Below are positions 50,235 to 60,318 of a stretch of DNA of 64,000 bases, piece by piece. The notes beneath the pieces are model-generated. The model was not told the DNA's origin and made no database searches. It saw only the letters and a program-made list of their open reading frames with translations. This stretch comes from Tenacibaculum sp. GTDB lineage: Bacteria; Bacteroidota; Bacteroidia; Flavobacteriales; Flavobacteriaceae. Each line of letters begins with the position of its first letter. Positions within the stretch are counted from its first letter, which is position 1. The DNA is taken from assembly GCA_022448525.1 (NCBI GenBank), contig JAKVCX010000010.1:1-64000 (forward strand), read 5' to 3'. Both the position numbers and the translations under genes were made by a program.

Positions 50235-52292
50235 CTACTTTAAACCGAACTTCTGGTTTAAATGATTTGAAAGTGATTTTAAAGAATCAATAATTACTAT
50301 TTCGACATCTACAAATGGTGTTGCAATTTCAGTTAGTAAACTATCAATTTTCTCTTTGTCTTTCTGTGAGAATTTTTCACTTTTAATTGCTTTTTTTAGT
50401 TGAACGGATACTTCAGTAAGATTTTTATAATGTGAGTTTAATCCAACCAGATTTGACGAGTGATGTAATTGTTTAAAATTGAAATAACCTCTCTCCCATT
50501 TATTGAAGAATGATAGAACTTTTTCAGTATTACTTAAATTTGAATTTAACTTATATGCTGAAACTACTTTTTTAAATTCATAAGCATCCGGTGCATCTGC
50601 TGAACATGCATCTGCAAACAACGTAAATGGAGAATATGTTTTATACTCTATTCCGTCCTTATTTCTTTCATAAATTTTTAGTGGTTCCGAAATTTGAGAT
50701 AAAGTTTTTAAAGCTGAAATATCTTGATTATTGGAAATATTTCTCAGAATTACATCAATATTTCGAATATGCGTTAAACCTATTCTTTCCAAATCATGAT
50801 TCACTTTTTTTAGTCGTTTTCGCATATTTTCAACATTCGTAATATGTTTTGGTGACCAAAATCTTTCTGCTATTGCTGCTGTTCTTGGCCAAATTCGACT
50901 ATCAATAGTTAGTGGTGTTACCAATTCACTCCACATAGTAACTTCACCTCCAAGTACTCTGTTTTCTTCTTCTTTTGTTAAGTTGGCATTTGCTATAGGG
51001 TCACAATTATAATAATGTTCAACAGAAAGCATTCTATCAATGTAATAATCATTAGATAAAATTGCATGATAACCATTTTTTAACGCAGGAATTAATGTTC
51101 CGTTTTCGAAACCTTCGTTCTTTCCTCTCCAAGAATGAATTATGGCACTTTTAGGCATGCTCGGAGTTCTTATTTCATCCCATCCAACCAATTTTTTTCC
51201 GTATTTCCTTAAGATTTTCTCGAGCTTTATATTGAAATACGTTTGTAAATCATGATTGGTTTCTAAACTATGTTGCTTTTTAAAATCCTGAATTTCTGGA
51301 TTCGCATCCCAATGTTTACCTTCATTCTCGTCTCCACCAATATGAAAATATTCATCTGGAAATAACGGAGTAACTTCTTTAAATAAATTATCTAAAAACG
51401 TATATACTTCAGGTTTCGTAGGATTTAATGTAGGGTCAAAAACTCCCGCATTTCTTACGATACTATAATTATATGTATCATTACTTCCCAATTCAGGATA
51501 GGCAGTTAAAATTGCTGCTGCATGACCTGGAACATCAATTTCAGGGATAACTCGAATTCCTAGATTATTAGCATAGGCTACTATATCTTTAATTTGTTCA
51601 TGCGTATAATACTCTCCATCTGAGCCTAATTGATGTAGTTTAGGATAGCGTTTTGATTCAATTCTAAAACCCTGATCATCTGACAAATGCCAATGAAACA
51701 CATTCATTTTCACAAATGCCATTGCATCTAAATTACGTTTAATCAAGTCAACAGGTTGAAAATGACGAGACACATCAATCATCAAGCCTCGCCATTTAAA
51801 CCTTGGAGCATCTTTTATATAAAACCCTTCAAAAACAAAATTACTCCCGTCACTTTTAATTAATTGTAATAATGTAGATAATCCTCTAACAATTCCTACA
51901 TCTGTATTTGCTGTTAATTCAATTTTATTATTCTCTACAACTAGTTCATAAGACTCATCTGTATTTATAGACAAATCTGCCACTTCTTTAAAAACTATAC
52001 TCAATGTTGCATTTTCCCGATTATAAAAAGGAAATCCTTCATTGATAAAAACTCCTGTTTTATTAGCCAAATTTCTAAGAAATTTAGTTGCAGCACTGTA
52101 AACTCTGCTTCCTTTTTGATTCATGCTAATGGTAAAATTCTCATCTAACTTTGTAAAGTTTCTGTTAGGTGTAATTTCCTTTGGCCAAGGCATTAAATCA
52201 AGCTTTTCATTTAATATTTCCTGAGAGAAACATGGATTAAAGGAAAAAGTAAAAAAAGAAAGAGCTACTAATAAAATTGAAAATACTTTCAT
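50235..52292 (-). CDS. Beta-N-acetylhexosaminidase, GH20
   Basis: Protein of 685 residues with a signal peptide ending CFSQ. An N-terminal alpha/beta GH20b domain (about 30-155) precedes the catalytic TIM barrel (about 160-510), with the Asp-Glu pair in FHIGGDENEG and the substrate-site segments HWHLSDDQGFRIESKRYP and GWDEI. A C-terminal helical region follows. It removes terminal GlcNAc or GalNAc from chitooligosaccharides and glycans in the periplasm or at the surface. It lies 3 bp before the deaminase-fusion gene in the same operon. Confidence 0.94.
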   Translation of the reverse strand: MKVFSILLVALSFFTFSFNPCFSQEILNEKLDLMPWPKEITPNRNFTKLDENFTISMNQKGSRVYSAATKFLRNLANKTGVFINEGFPFYNRENATLSIVFKEVADLSINTDESYELVVENNKIELTANTDVGIVRGLSTLLQLIKSDGSNFVFEGFYIKDAPRFKWRGLMIDVSRHFQPVDLIKRNLDAMAFVKMNVFHWHLSDDQGFRIESKRYPKLHQLGSDGEYYTHEQIKDIVAYANNLGIRVIPEIDVPGHAAAILTAYPELGSNDTYNYSIVRNAGVFDPTLNPTKPEVYTFLDNLFKEVTPLFPDEYFHIGGDENEGKHWDANPEIQDFKKQHSLETNHDLQTYFNIKLEKILRKYGKKLVGWDEIRTPSMPKSAIIHSWRGKNEGFENGTLIPALKNGYHAILSNDYYIDRMLSVEHYYNCDPIANANLTKEEENRVLGGEVTMWSELVTPLTIDSRIWPRTAAIAERFWSPKHITNVENMRKRLKKVNHDLERIGLTHIRNIDVILRNISNNQDISALKTLSQISEPLKIYERNKDGIEYKTYSPFTLFADACSADAPDAYEFKKVVSAYKLNSNLSNTEKVLSFFNKWERGYFNFKQLHHSSNLVGLNSHYKNLTEVSVQLKKAIKSEKFSQKDKEKIDSLLTEIATPFVDVEIVIIDSLKSLSNHLNQKFGLK

Positions 52293-52295
52293 TGC

Positions 52296-54230
52296 TTAAA
52301 AATAATAACGTTTAAATGCTTCAATAGCAGCATAATCTGCCATTCCTAATTGATGGTATTTTTTTGCTGTAAGTCTGTTTCTATCTTCAGCTCTCACCCA
52401 AAACTCTCTTGAATCATCACCTCTAAACATTACTTTATCCTTTTGAGATTGATGGAAGAAAATAGCATTACGTTTTTTTATCACTTGATCCGGACTCATT
52501 GGAACTGCCATGTCGATTTCGTGAGAATCCCATTCAAACCAAGCTCCTCGATATAACCAAACCCAACAGTCTTTCACAGATTCTTCATGTTTCATTCTTT
52601 CCAACGCTAGAAACAGAGCATCTAAACAAACCTTATGTGTTCCATGAGGATCGGCTAAATCACCAGCCGCATAAATTTGGTGTGGTTTAATTTCTTCAAT
52701 TAAATTACATATGATTTGAATGTCTTCTTCAGAAAGGTTGTTCTTTTTAACCGTTCCGGTTTCGTAAAAAGGAAGATTTAAAAAATGAACATTCGTGTCT
52801 GGAACTTCCAAATATCTTGTAGCTGCTAAAGACTCTGTTCTTCGAATTGTTCCTTTTAAGGCTCTAACTTCTTTAGAATCTATGGCGTTTGATTTTTTAT
52901 TTTGAACATCTCTAAGAATCTCTTCAATTTTCTTTGTTTCAGAAGTTAATGTTAAAGCTGTTTCAGCAAACTTTCTCGCATCTTCGTCTGTTACAGCTAT
53001 ATTACCTGATGTTTGATACGCAATATGAACTTCATGACCTTGCTGTACTAATCGATCAAATGTGCCTCCCATTGAAATTACATCATCATCTGGGTGAGGA
53101 CTAAAAATTATGACTCTTTTTTTTGAGGGGAATGCTCTTTCAGGTCTATTCGTATCATCAGCATTTGGTTTACCACCAGGCCAGCCTGTAATAGTATGTT
53201 GTAGTTTATTGAATATACTAATATTTAAATCGTAAGCACTTCCTTCTTTTGCAATTAATCCAGACATTCCATATTCATTGTAATCTTTATCCGTAAGTTT
53301 TAGAATCGGTTTGTTTACCTTTTCACTTAACCAAAAGACAGCTTTTTTCTTTAACTCTTCCGTCCAAACACAAGAGGTAACTAGCCATGGTGTTTTTATT
53401 CTTATTAATTCAGAACTAGCCTCTTCATCTAAAATAAATGTTGTGTTTTTATGTTCTTGTAGATATGTTGCAGGAATTTGAGAAGTGACATTTCCTTCAA
53501 TAGTTTTTTGAACAACTTTTGCTTTATTCAAACCCCAAGCTAAAAGAACGATTCTTCGAGCATGTTTTATGGTATTAATTCCCATAGTGATTGCTTTTTT
53601 CGGAACATTATCAATTCCTAAAAAAGCTGAAGCTGCATCTTCTCTTGTAATATGATCTAACGTAATAACTCTTGTTCCAGAGTTGTAATGCGAACCTGGT
53701 TCATTAAAACCAATATGACCCGTTCTTCCAATTCCTAGTAATTGGAAGTCTAAACCGCCTACCGATTTAATTTTTAATTCATAATCTATACAATACTGGT
53801 AGATGTCTTCTGGAGAAATTGTACCATCTGGAATATTAATATTTTCTGGAAGAATATCAACATGATTGAATAAGTGCTCATGCATAAAATGATAATAACT
53901 CTGTAAATCATCTGGTTGCATTGGCAAATATTCGTCTAAATTAAAAGTAATTACATTCGAAAAACTTAAATTATCTTCCTTATGAAAACGAACTAATTCT
54001 TCGTACACTTTTATTGGAGAAGAACCAGTTGCTAATCCTAAAACACACATAGCACCCTCTGCTGCTTTTTGCTGAATTAATTCTGCTATTTCAAGAGCAA
54101 CTTCCTTTGATGCTTTTTCTGAGTTATCAAAAATTACATTATGAATTTTCTCAAAACGAGTTTCTTCGAATTGACCTGCTGGCTTAAATAATAAACTTTT
54201 GGTATTGTCCTTTTTTGCATTTACAATCAT
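52296..54230 (-). CDS. nagB: Glucosamine-6-phosphate deaminase fused to PIG-L-type deacetylase domain
   Basis: Protein of 644 residues. Residues about 20-280 are NagB, with FNLDEYLPM and the active-site histidine in GHIGFNEPGS, converting glucosamine-6-phosphate to fructose-6-phosphate and ammonia. After a linker with YGMSGLIAKEGS, residues about 370-640 form a PIG-L/LmbE-like domain with an intact metal motif FSPHPDDDVISMGGT and a later PHGTH. PIG-L enzymes deacetylate GlcNAc derivatives, so this half may act before the deaminase step. Such fusions are common in Bacteroidetes and the exact role of the second half is unsettled. It has its own promoter at 54248-54279. Confidence 0.92.
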   Translation of the reverse strand: MIVNAKKDNTKSLLFKPAGQFEETRFEKIHNVIFDNSEKASKEVALEIAELIQQKAAEGAMCVLGLATGSSPIKVYEELVRFHKEDNLSFSNVITFNLDEYLPMQPDDLQSYYHFMHEHLFNHVDILPENINIPDGTISPEDIYQYCIDYELKIKSVGGLDFQLLGIGRTGHIGFNEPGSHYNSGTRVITLDHITREDAASAFLGIDNVPKKAITMGINTIKHARRIVLLAWGLNKAKVVQKTIEGNVTSQIPATYLQEHKNTTFILDEEASSELIRIKTPWLVTSCVWTEELKKKAVFWLSEKVNKPILKLTDKDYNEYGMSGLIAKEGSAYDLNISIFNKLQHTITGWPGGKPNADDTNRPERAFPSKKRVIIFSPHPDDDVISMGGTFDRLVQQGHEVHIAYQTSGNIAVTDEDARKFAETALTLTSETKKIEEILRDVQNKKSNAIDSKEVRALKGTIRRTESLAATRYLEVPDTNVHFLNLPFYETGTVKKNNLSEEDIQIICNLIEEIKPHQIYAAGDLADPHGTHKVCLDALFLALERMKHEESVKDCWVWLYRGAWFEWDSHEIDMAVPMSPDQVIKKRNAIFFHQSQKDKVMFRGDDSREFWVRAEDRNRLTAKKYHQLGMADYAAIEAFKRYYF

Positions 54231-54247
54231 TACGAATATTTTTTTAA

Positions 54248-54279
54248 CAAAATTATTTTATGGAATATGCTTACTTCAA
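54248..54279 (-). promoter_or_regulatory. Promoter of the nagB-hexosaminidase-kinase operon
   Basis: A perfect -7 element, TAATTTTG on the minus strand, lies at 54248-54255, with TTG at 54277-54279, 21 bp upstream of it. The predicted start is about 10 nt before the ATG. Confidence 0.55.
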
Positions 54280-54309
54280 TTTTTTCGACAAACAACGTAT
54301 TATCACGAA

Positions 54310-54349
54310 TAAAAAACAGGTAAGAACAAAAACTCTTGTCCTTACCTGT
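54310..54349 (-). terminator. Terminator after the susD-like gene
   Basis: ACAGGTAAG (54316-54324) pairs perfectly with CTTACCTGT (54341-54349), and the minus strand continues with six T. It separates the susCD transcript from the nagB operon. Confidence 0.88.
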
Positions 54350-54383
54350 GATACAAAAGTATAATGGAAAAAATTACTAATTA

Positions 54384-55973
54384 TTAAAAGTTATTGCTAC
54401 CAGTATCCCACCATAACCTAGTTCCTCCATTATCCGAACCTTTTAAGAAAGTTCGAGCTTCTTCTACGTTATCTAAATTTGTGTTTACTTCAGAATTCAC
54501 GAAGTTGATTCTTCTAATTTGGATATTGGTATCTATATTTCCTCCGCTATTATTTAATACAACAGGGAAAATTCTTGGGTAGCCAGTTCTTCTAAATTCA
54601 CTCCAAGCTTCTTGACCATCAGGAAACATTGCTATCCATTTTTGCGTAATAATTTGTTCTAACTTATATTCATTTGTAGCAGCATTATCAAATGCTATTT
54701 TCACATCACTTCCATAAGCAACATTATTTGCTGCGTCAAGTGCATCAACAAAATCGTTAGGTGTACTTGTATTATCTGCTAAATATGTTTCTACATTTGC
54801 AATACCGTGTTGGGTAAATGAAGCTCTAATTCCATCATCATAATTCGATTTAACATCTCCTGCTCCAGTCCAATTTCTAAGTCCTGCTTCAGCTTTCAAA
54901 AAGTAAATTTCAGCAACTGTCATCCAAGTTTTAGATTCAGTATCAACCACAGCTCCAATTAAAGAATGGCTTGCGTATTGAGATTTTGAAGTAATATCAA
55001 TTCCTTGTCTTATTCCTTTATAATCTCCTAAACTTGCATCCGCTGGTGCGTTAAAATATCTCTCAGCTCTTCCATCGTTAAATCCTTTTAAAATGACTTC
55101 CATTTCGGCACTCATACAGATATCATTCCACGTTCCGCTTATTGTTGCAATCGGATGTCTAAATCCTGGTGTGTTGATTACCATATCTGATGTTAAAAAA
55201 CCTGCATCACTCGCTAGTGCTTTTTCACCTTCTGTTTTAGCTAAATTCCCATCAACATTAGAAACTCGAATTGCTAATCTTAATCGTAAACTATTTGCGA
55301 AAGCTCTCCAAGAAGCAATATCTCCGCCTAATTGAGATTGATCAAAAGGAATGAACTGACCATTTCCTTCAAACTCTTTTAAACCGTCAATTGCTTCATC
55401 TAAATCCGCGAAAAACGCTTTATACGCAATTTCCTGATTATCATATTTTCCTGTTGTATCAAAATCATCAAACTGAGAATAACGAATCGGACCGAATACA
55501 TCAGAAACTCTGTGCATAGCCATTACTCTCATAATATTTGCTAGGTAAACAAACTTTTCACCTCCAGCAGAATTAGAAATTGCTACTTGATTTTTAATTT
55601 CTCTAACAAACGGCATTACTCCATTTCCTCCACTTCCATCATAAGCATCAATCCAAATAAAAGCATTCCAACCATCAACCAAAGCGTAGGTTTGATTGTT
55701 TATATTTCCAGCAAATGGAGTTGGACTTGTCATATATCCAGAAAAAATATCTCCATTTAAACCATGCTGTAATTGATAATTCCAAGCAGGTTCTGTTCTA
55801 ATTATATTCGCAAATATTGGGGAAAATCTAGAGCCAATATGATTATTCAATTGAGTTAAACTTCCTTGAGAAATCCCATTAGGATCTGTATTTATATTTT
55901 CAAAGTCTCCTGTACAAGCATTGAAAATAATTACGATTATAAAAAGCTTTATATAATTTATATTATTCTTCAT
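54384..55973 (-). CDS. SusD/RagB-family glycan-binding lipoprotein
   Basis: Protein of 529 residues with lipobox FNAC at Cys20 followed by TGDFENINTDPNG, the usual start of the SusD-like_2 branch. The helical scaffold has tetratricopeptide-like segments (SWRAFANSLRLRLAIRVSNVD) and the closing KWIAMFPDGQEAWSEFRRTGYP motif. It sits on the cell surface and forms a lidded complex with the SusC-like porin encoded 5 bp upstream. In this locus the ligand is probably a GlcNAc-containing oligosaccharide. Confidence 0.93.
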   Translation of the reverse strand: MKNNINYIKLFIIVIIFNACTGDFENINTDPNGISQGSLTQLNNHIGSRFSPIFANIIRTEPAWNYQLQHGLNGDIFSGYMTSPTPFAGNINNQTYALVDGWNAFIWIDAYDGSGGNGVMPFVREIKNQVAISNSAGGEKFVYLANIMRVMAMHRVSDVFGPIRYSQFDDFDTTGKYDNQEIAYKAFFADLDEAIDGLKEFEGNGQFIPFDQSQLGGDIASWRAFANSLRLRLAIRVSNVDGNLAKTEGEKALASDAGFLTSDMVINTPGFRHPIATISGTWNDICMSAEMEVILKGFNDGRAERYFNAPADASLGDYKGIRQGIDITSKSQYASHSLIGAVVDTESKTWMTVAEIYFLKAEAGLRNWTGAGDVKSNYDDGIRASFTQHGIANVETYLADNTSTPNDFVDALDAANNVAYGSDVKIAFDNAATNEYKLEQIITQKWIAMFPDGQEAWSEFRRTGYPRIFPVVLNNSGGNIDTNIQIRRINFVNSEVNTNLDNVEEARTFLKGSDNGGTRLWWDTGSNNF

Positions 55974-55978
55974 TTTGT

Positions 55979-58900
55979 CTAAAAATTAATATTAACATTT
56001 AACCCAAAACTTCTTGTTGAAGGCTGATTAAAAATATCTACACCCTGAAGTCCTAATCCTGTACTAGCCGTAATATTTGGATCAAAAGGAGCTTCTTTAT
56101 ATAAGAAAAACAAATTGTTTGCTATTAATGACAATCTGATGCTTTCGAAGAAATCAGACTCAATTGGTAATTTATATCCTATAGATAATTCTCTTAAACT
56201 TACATTCGTTGCGTCATAAACATATTCTCCTAACATTCCATCACGACCTCCAATTGCATTGTAATATTCTTGTGCTGTAATTTGAGAGGCAACTCCGTTT
56301 TCATCAACAACATTTATTTGTCCACCATTTGTATTTCGAGCATCAGCAGTAGCTTGAGAAACTCCATATTTATCATTTACAGCTTCTGTTACACTTACTA
56401 CATTTCCTCCAAATTTCCCATCGATTAAAAATGAAAAAGAGAAGTCTTTATAATTGAATGAGTTATTCCATCCTAATGTAAAATCAGGTTGCGCATGAGC
56501 TACTGTAGTAAATTCAGTTGATTGTAGCGTTCCTGAACTATTAATTACTGGTACCCCGTTTTCATCTCTTACTAAAGATCTTGCTTTAATACTTCCGAAA
56601 TCTTCTCCTTCTATTAAAGAAAATTCATAACCATTTACACCTCTACCTGTGATAATAGCTTCTCCATTTTGTAATGACGGATGCACTGAAACCACTTTGT
56701 TTTCATTCTGTGCAAAGTTTAAAGTAGAGTTCCAAGTAAAGTTATCAGTTACAATAGGTTTTCCGTCAATAACTAATTCGATACCTTTATTTGTGATTTC
56801 TCCTGCATTTACAATATTTTGAGTGTATCCTTGTGGATTTGGTGCAGCTTGTATAAAGAATATCTGATTTAAAGTTTTTGTATCATAATACGTGAACTCA
56901 ACTCCTAAACGATTATCTAATAATCTAAATTCGGCTCCAATTTCAAAAGACTTTTGTCTCTCTGGCTCTAAAGTTTCACCAGGAATTGGTGCAAAAGGAG
57001 CATTACTAATACCATTATTTGTTGAATTTATAGAATTTAATGGAATTGTTGCATATACTGGAATATCCTTACCTACTTCTGCATATGAAACTCTAAGTTT
57101 TGCAAAATTGATAACTTCTGGTAATTCGAACATTTCTGAGAATATTCCTGTTAAACCAACAGATGGATAAAAGAAAGAAGTACTGTTTGTATTTACTAAT
57201 GTAGAAGACCAATCTGTTCTTCCTGTAACATCTAAATATAACATTTTCTTGTAGCCAATATTTGCTGAACCAAAAATAGACTGTACTTCTCTGTTCGCAA
57301 CTGACTGTGCTATGTTATTTGTATTTTGAAAATTAGCTAAAGTAAAGACATTCGGAAAATTAAGTCCATTTCCATCTCTTCCTGAATCTAAAAATAATTT
57401 ATCTCCAATTTTAAACTTGGTTAAACTTGTTCCTAATAGTCCAGTAAAACTGATATCCTCACCAAAATCACGTGAATAATTTGCTATAAGATCTATATAC
57501 TGTTGAGTGTTTTCTGTTTTTTCTAGGATATATCTTCCGTTATCTCCTGAATTTACAGGATCTGTTCCTGCATATTGACGCTTGTCAAAAGTGAAGAACG
57601 TTTTGTCATAACTTCCTCTCGTTTGTAAAGAGAAATTCTCAGTAATCTGATATTTTAAAGATAAGTTAGCTAATACTCTCTGTACCTTATCGTAACTTGG
57701 ATTTCTATTAATTAACCAATAAGGGTTTTGTTGAATGTTCTCATCAAAAGAAGATGCAAACTGGTCATAAATATTTCTTGACGTATCAAAATATTCATAT
57801 TTGTCTTTGTAAATATTTCTATCAATACCAACTGGGTGTAAATAAACTCCTGTAAGTGGATTAGAATACAATCCATTTGTAGGTCTGTTCCATATTGATT
57901 GATCTGATAAATTAACGCTAGCAGAAACATCTATTTTATCATTCAAAAATTTTGCTGTTTCTCTTAATGTTACTGAATTTCTTACCAATCTATTTTGCTG
58001 AATTACACCAGAACCTAAAGTATTGGCAAATGAAAAATACGTTTGTGCTTTTGCATTTCCTGCTGTTAATGACACAGCATTTATTGATGTATACCCTGTT
58101 TTGAAAAAACCTTCTGCATCATTCGATAATCCTGAAGCTTTGCTACCCCAAGATTTTGGATCAGAAACTCTACCATTTTCAGCAATTGGATCATTAACGG
58201 AAGCTGATTGATATTCCGACTGCAACTTTGGTAAAGACATTACCTCATCCATCGTTATACTCGAATTCACATTCACTGACAACTTCCCTTCTTTTCCTTT
58301 TTTAGTTGTAATTAATATTACACCATTTGCTCCTTGGCTTCCGTATAATGCCGAAGCTGAAGAACCTTTTAGCACTGTGATAGATTCAATATCGTCTGGA
58401 TTAATTAAAGACATCGCATCTCCTCCGTCTCTGTTACCAGTTTGACTTCCAAAAATATCTGTTCCAGGTTCGGCTCCGTTAGATCCATTCCCTTGATTTA
58501 ACATTGGAACTCCGTCTATTACGTAAAGTGGATCATTATTCGAAGTTGAAGCATTTCCTCTTAAAACAACTTTCGCAGTTCCTCCTAATCCTGATGAACT
58601 TCTATTAATAGTAATACCGGCTGATTTACCAGATAAACTATTTAATGGATTCGTTTGCTTAACTTTTGTTAGTTCATCTCCACTAACTTCTTGTGCAGAA
58701 TATGTTAAAGCTTTTTTCTCTTTTTTAATTCCTAGTGCAGTTACAACAACTTCATCCAGTATGTTACCTTCTTGTAATACAACATTGATTATGTTATTGT
58801 TTCCAACTGTAACTCTAAAGGTTTCCATTCCTATGAATGAAAATTCTAAAATATCTCCAGATTTTGCTTCGATTTTATATTTTCCGTCAAAATCTGTTTC

Positions 58901-59053
58901 TACACCTTTATTTGTTCCTTTAATTACTACGTTTACTCCTGGTAAAGGTTCTCCATCCATTTTAGATGTTACCTTACCTGATATTTTAGTTTGAGCATTT
59001 ATCCCCCAAAAAGACATCAAAGAAAAACATAGCAGTAATAGTATTTTTTTCAT
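55979..59053 (-). CDS. SusC/RagA-family TonB-linked outer-membrane protein
   Basis: Protein of 1024 residues. A signal peptide ending GINAQ precedes a carboxypeptidase-regulatory-like domain (about 24-105; GKVTSKMDGEPLPGVNVVIKGTN), a plug with the SusC signature (DPLYVIDGVPM, then ITVLKGSSASALYGSQGANGVILITTKKG spread over it) and a barrel ending VNINF. It imports oligosaccharides bound by the adjacent SusD-like lipoprotein. It heads the minus-strand side of the GlcNAc locus, divergent from the LytS/LytTR pair. A possible -7 element TAGATTTA lies at 59080-59087; no -33 was seen. Confidence 0.94.
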   Translation of the reverse strand: MKKILLLLCFSLMSFWGINAQTKISGKVTSKMDGEPLPGVNVVIKGTNKGVETDFDGKYKIEAKSGDILEFSFIGMETFRVTVGNNNIINVVLQEGNILDEVVVTALGIKKEKKALTYSAQEVSGDELTKVKQTNPLNSLSGKSAGITINRSSSGLGGTAKVVLRGNASTSNNDPLYVIDGVPMLNQGNGSNGAEPGTDIFGSQTGNRDGGDAMSLINPDDIESITVLKGSSASALYGSQGANGVILITTKKGKEGKLSVNVNSSITMDEVMSLPKLQSEYQSASVNDPIAENGRVSDPKSWGSKASGLSNDAEGFFKTGYTSINAVSLTAGNAKAQTYFSFANTLGSGVIQQNRLVRNSVTLRETAKFLNDKIDVSASVNLSDQSIWNRPTNGLYSNPLTGVYLHPVGIDRNIYKDKYEYFDTSRNIYDQFASSFDENIQQNPYWLINRNPSYDKVQRVLANLSLKYQITENFSLQTRGSYDKTFFTFDKRQYAGTDPVNSGDNGRYILEKTENTQQYIDLIANYSRDFGEDISFTGLLGTSLTKFKIGDKLFLDSGRDGNGLNFPNVFTLANFQNTNNIAQSVANREVQSIFGSANIGYKKMLYLDVTGRTDWSSTLVNTNSTSFFYPSVGLTGIFSEMFELPEVINFAKLRVSYAEVGKDIPVYATIPLNSINSTNNGISNAPFAPIPGETLEPERQKSFEIGAEFRLLDNRLGVEFTYYDTKTLNQIFFIQAAPNPQGYTQNIVNAGEITNKGIELVIDGKPIVTDNFTWNSTLNFAQNENKVVSVHPSLQNGEAIITGRGVNGYEFSLIEGEDFGSIKARSLVRDENGVPVINSSGTLQSTEFTTVAHAQPDFTLGWNNSFNYKDFSFSFLIDGKFGGNVVSVTEAVNDKYGVSQATADARNTNGGQINVVDENGVASQITAQEYYNAIGGRDGMLGEYVYDATNVSLRELSIGYKLPIESDFFESIRLSLIANNLFFLYKEAPFDPNITASTGLGLQGVDIFNQPSTRSFGLNVNINF

Positions 59054-59259
59054 ATGTAAAAAGATTTGAATAGTTGAGATAAATCTATGGTATTGGCTTC
59101 TTTATGGAAAAAAAAATATCTGAATGACTTCAAAAAAGGAATGAACTACATTATTTTACGGATAAGAAATAATAAAGTCAGATAAATTGATTTTTTCAGA
59201 AAAAAACAACAGAAATACTATAATTTTATCAATATTAATTGGTTAATAAGAATGATTAA

Positions 59260-60318
59260 ATGAGTTTACATTTCAATAAAGAAAACTACAAATCAATTCC
59301 GTTAAAGTATCATTTTTTATTTTGGATTTGCTACTTCACGTTCAACATTATTAGGTGGGGAAGCTATTTTAATGATTACTATTATTCTCTGAAATCCAAC
59401 CTTGTTGAATTCCCAATACACATTGCATTAGTTTATATAAACATCTATTATTTCATCCCAAAATTTTTGGTGAAGAAACAATACAAAACCTACATATTTT
59501 GTTTATTTCTTTCGTTAGGAATAGTCTATATAATTCGAACTGGTTTAATTTATTTTTTAGTTACTGAAAATATATGGCCAGAAGCATCGGGTAATCAAAA
59601 AGCTTTCACATTTAATCATATTGTTGCAGTAATTATTGGTGAACTTTATGTTGTAGCATTAGTTACTACTATTAAATTAACCGTGGTTTGGATCAATCAA
59701 AGAAAATATGTAGAAGAGCTATCTAAAGTCAATTTACAAACAGAATTGAAATTCTTAAGAATGCAAATACAACCTCATTTTTTCTTTAATACTTTGAATA
59801 GTTTATACTCTTTAACTTTAGATAAATCGGATGAAGCTCCTGAAGTTGTTTTAAAACTTTCTAACATTATGGAATATGTTATTTATGAAGCGAAAGAAAA
59901 CAAAGTAAAACTTTCAAAAGAAGTTCATCTTATTCAAGATTATGTTGATTTACAGAAAATTCGTCATTCCAATAATGTTGATCTAAAAATTATAACGATT
60001 GGAGATTTGGAAAAAGCAGAAATCCCTCCATTAGTATTATTATCTTTTATTGAAAACAGCTTTAAACATGGTAAAAAAGATGGCGATTTTTATATCCATA
60101 TTTATATTGAAAGAAAAAAAGATGGAGCTATCTTTTTCTCTGTAGAAAATAATTATGTATGTTTCGCTGAGGAAAAAAAATTAAAAGGTGTTGGAAACAA
60201 CAATGTGAAAAGAAGGTTGGATTTATTGTATGGAGAGAACTATAATTTAAATATTATAAAGGACAAAACTAAATTTAAAGTAGAGCTACTTATTTTAAAT
60301 CAGGACGAATTAAAATGA
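59260..60318 (+). CDS. LytS-type membrane histidine kinase
   Basis: Protein of 352 residues. Four membrane helices (about 18-150) with short loops precede a coiled-coil linker and a His_kinase domain with the phosphoacceptor in QIQPHFFFNTLNSL. An HATPase region carries SFIENSFKHG and GVGNNNVKRRLDLLYG. It has no large external sensor, so the signal may be in the membrane or come from a partner. Its stop overlaps the start of the LytTR regulator by 4 bp (ATGA). The position between susC and the sugar transporter suggests control of this GlcNAc locus. Confidence 0.92.
   Translation: MSLHFNKENYKSIPLKYHFLFWICYFTFNIIRWGSYFNDYYYSLKSNLVEFPIHIALVYINIYYFIPKFLVKKQYKTYIFCLFLSLGIVYIIRTGLIYFLVTENIWPEASGNQKAFTFNHIVAVIIGELYVVALVTTIKLTVVWINQRKYVEELSKVNLQTELKFLRMQIQPHFFFNTLNSLYSLTLDKSDEAPEVVLKLSNIMEYVIYEAKENKVKLSKEVHLIQDYVDLQKIRHSNNVDLKIITIGDLEKAEIPPLVLLSFIENSFKHGKKDGDFYIHIYIERKKDGAIFFSVENNYVCFAEEKKLKGVGNNNVKRRLDLLYGENYNLNIIKDKTKFKVELLILNQDELK

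Noticed and set aside
59054..59259. LytTR direct-repeat binding sites
   Set aside because: The interval is AT-rich and no pair of repeats with the expected sequence and spacing could be picked out with confidence.
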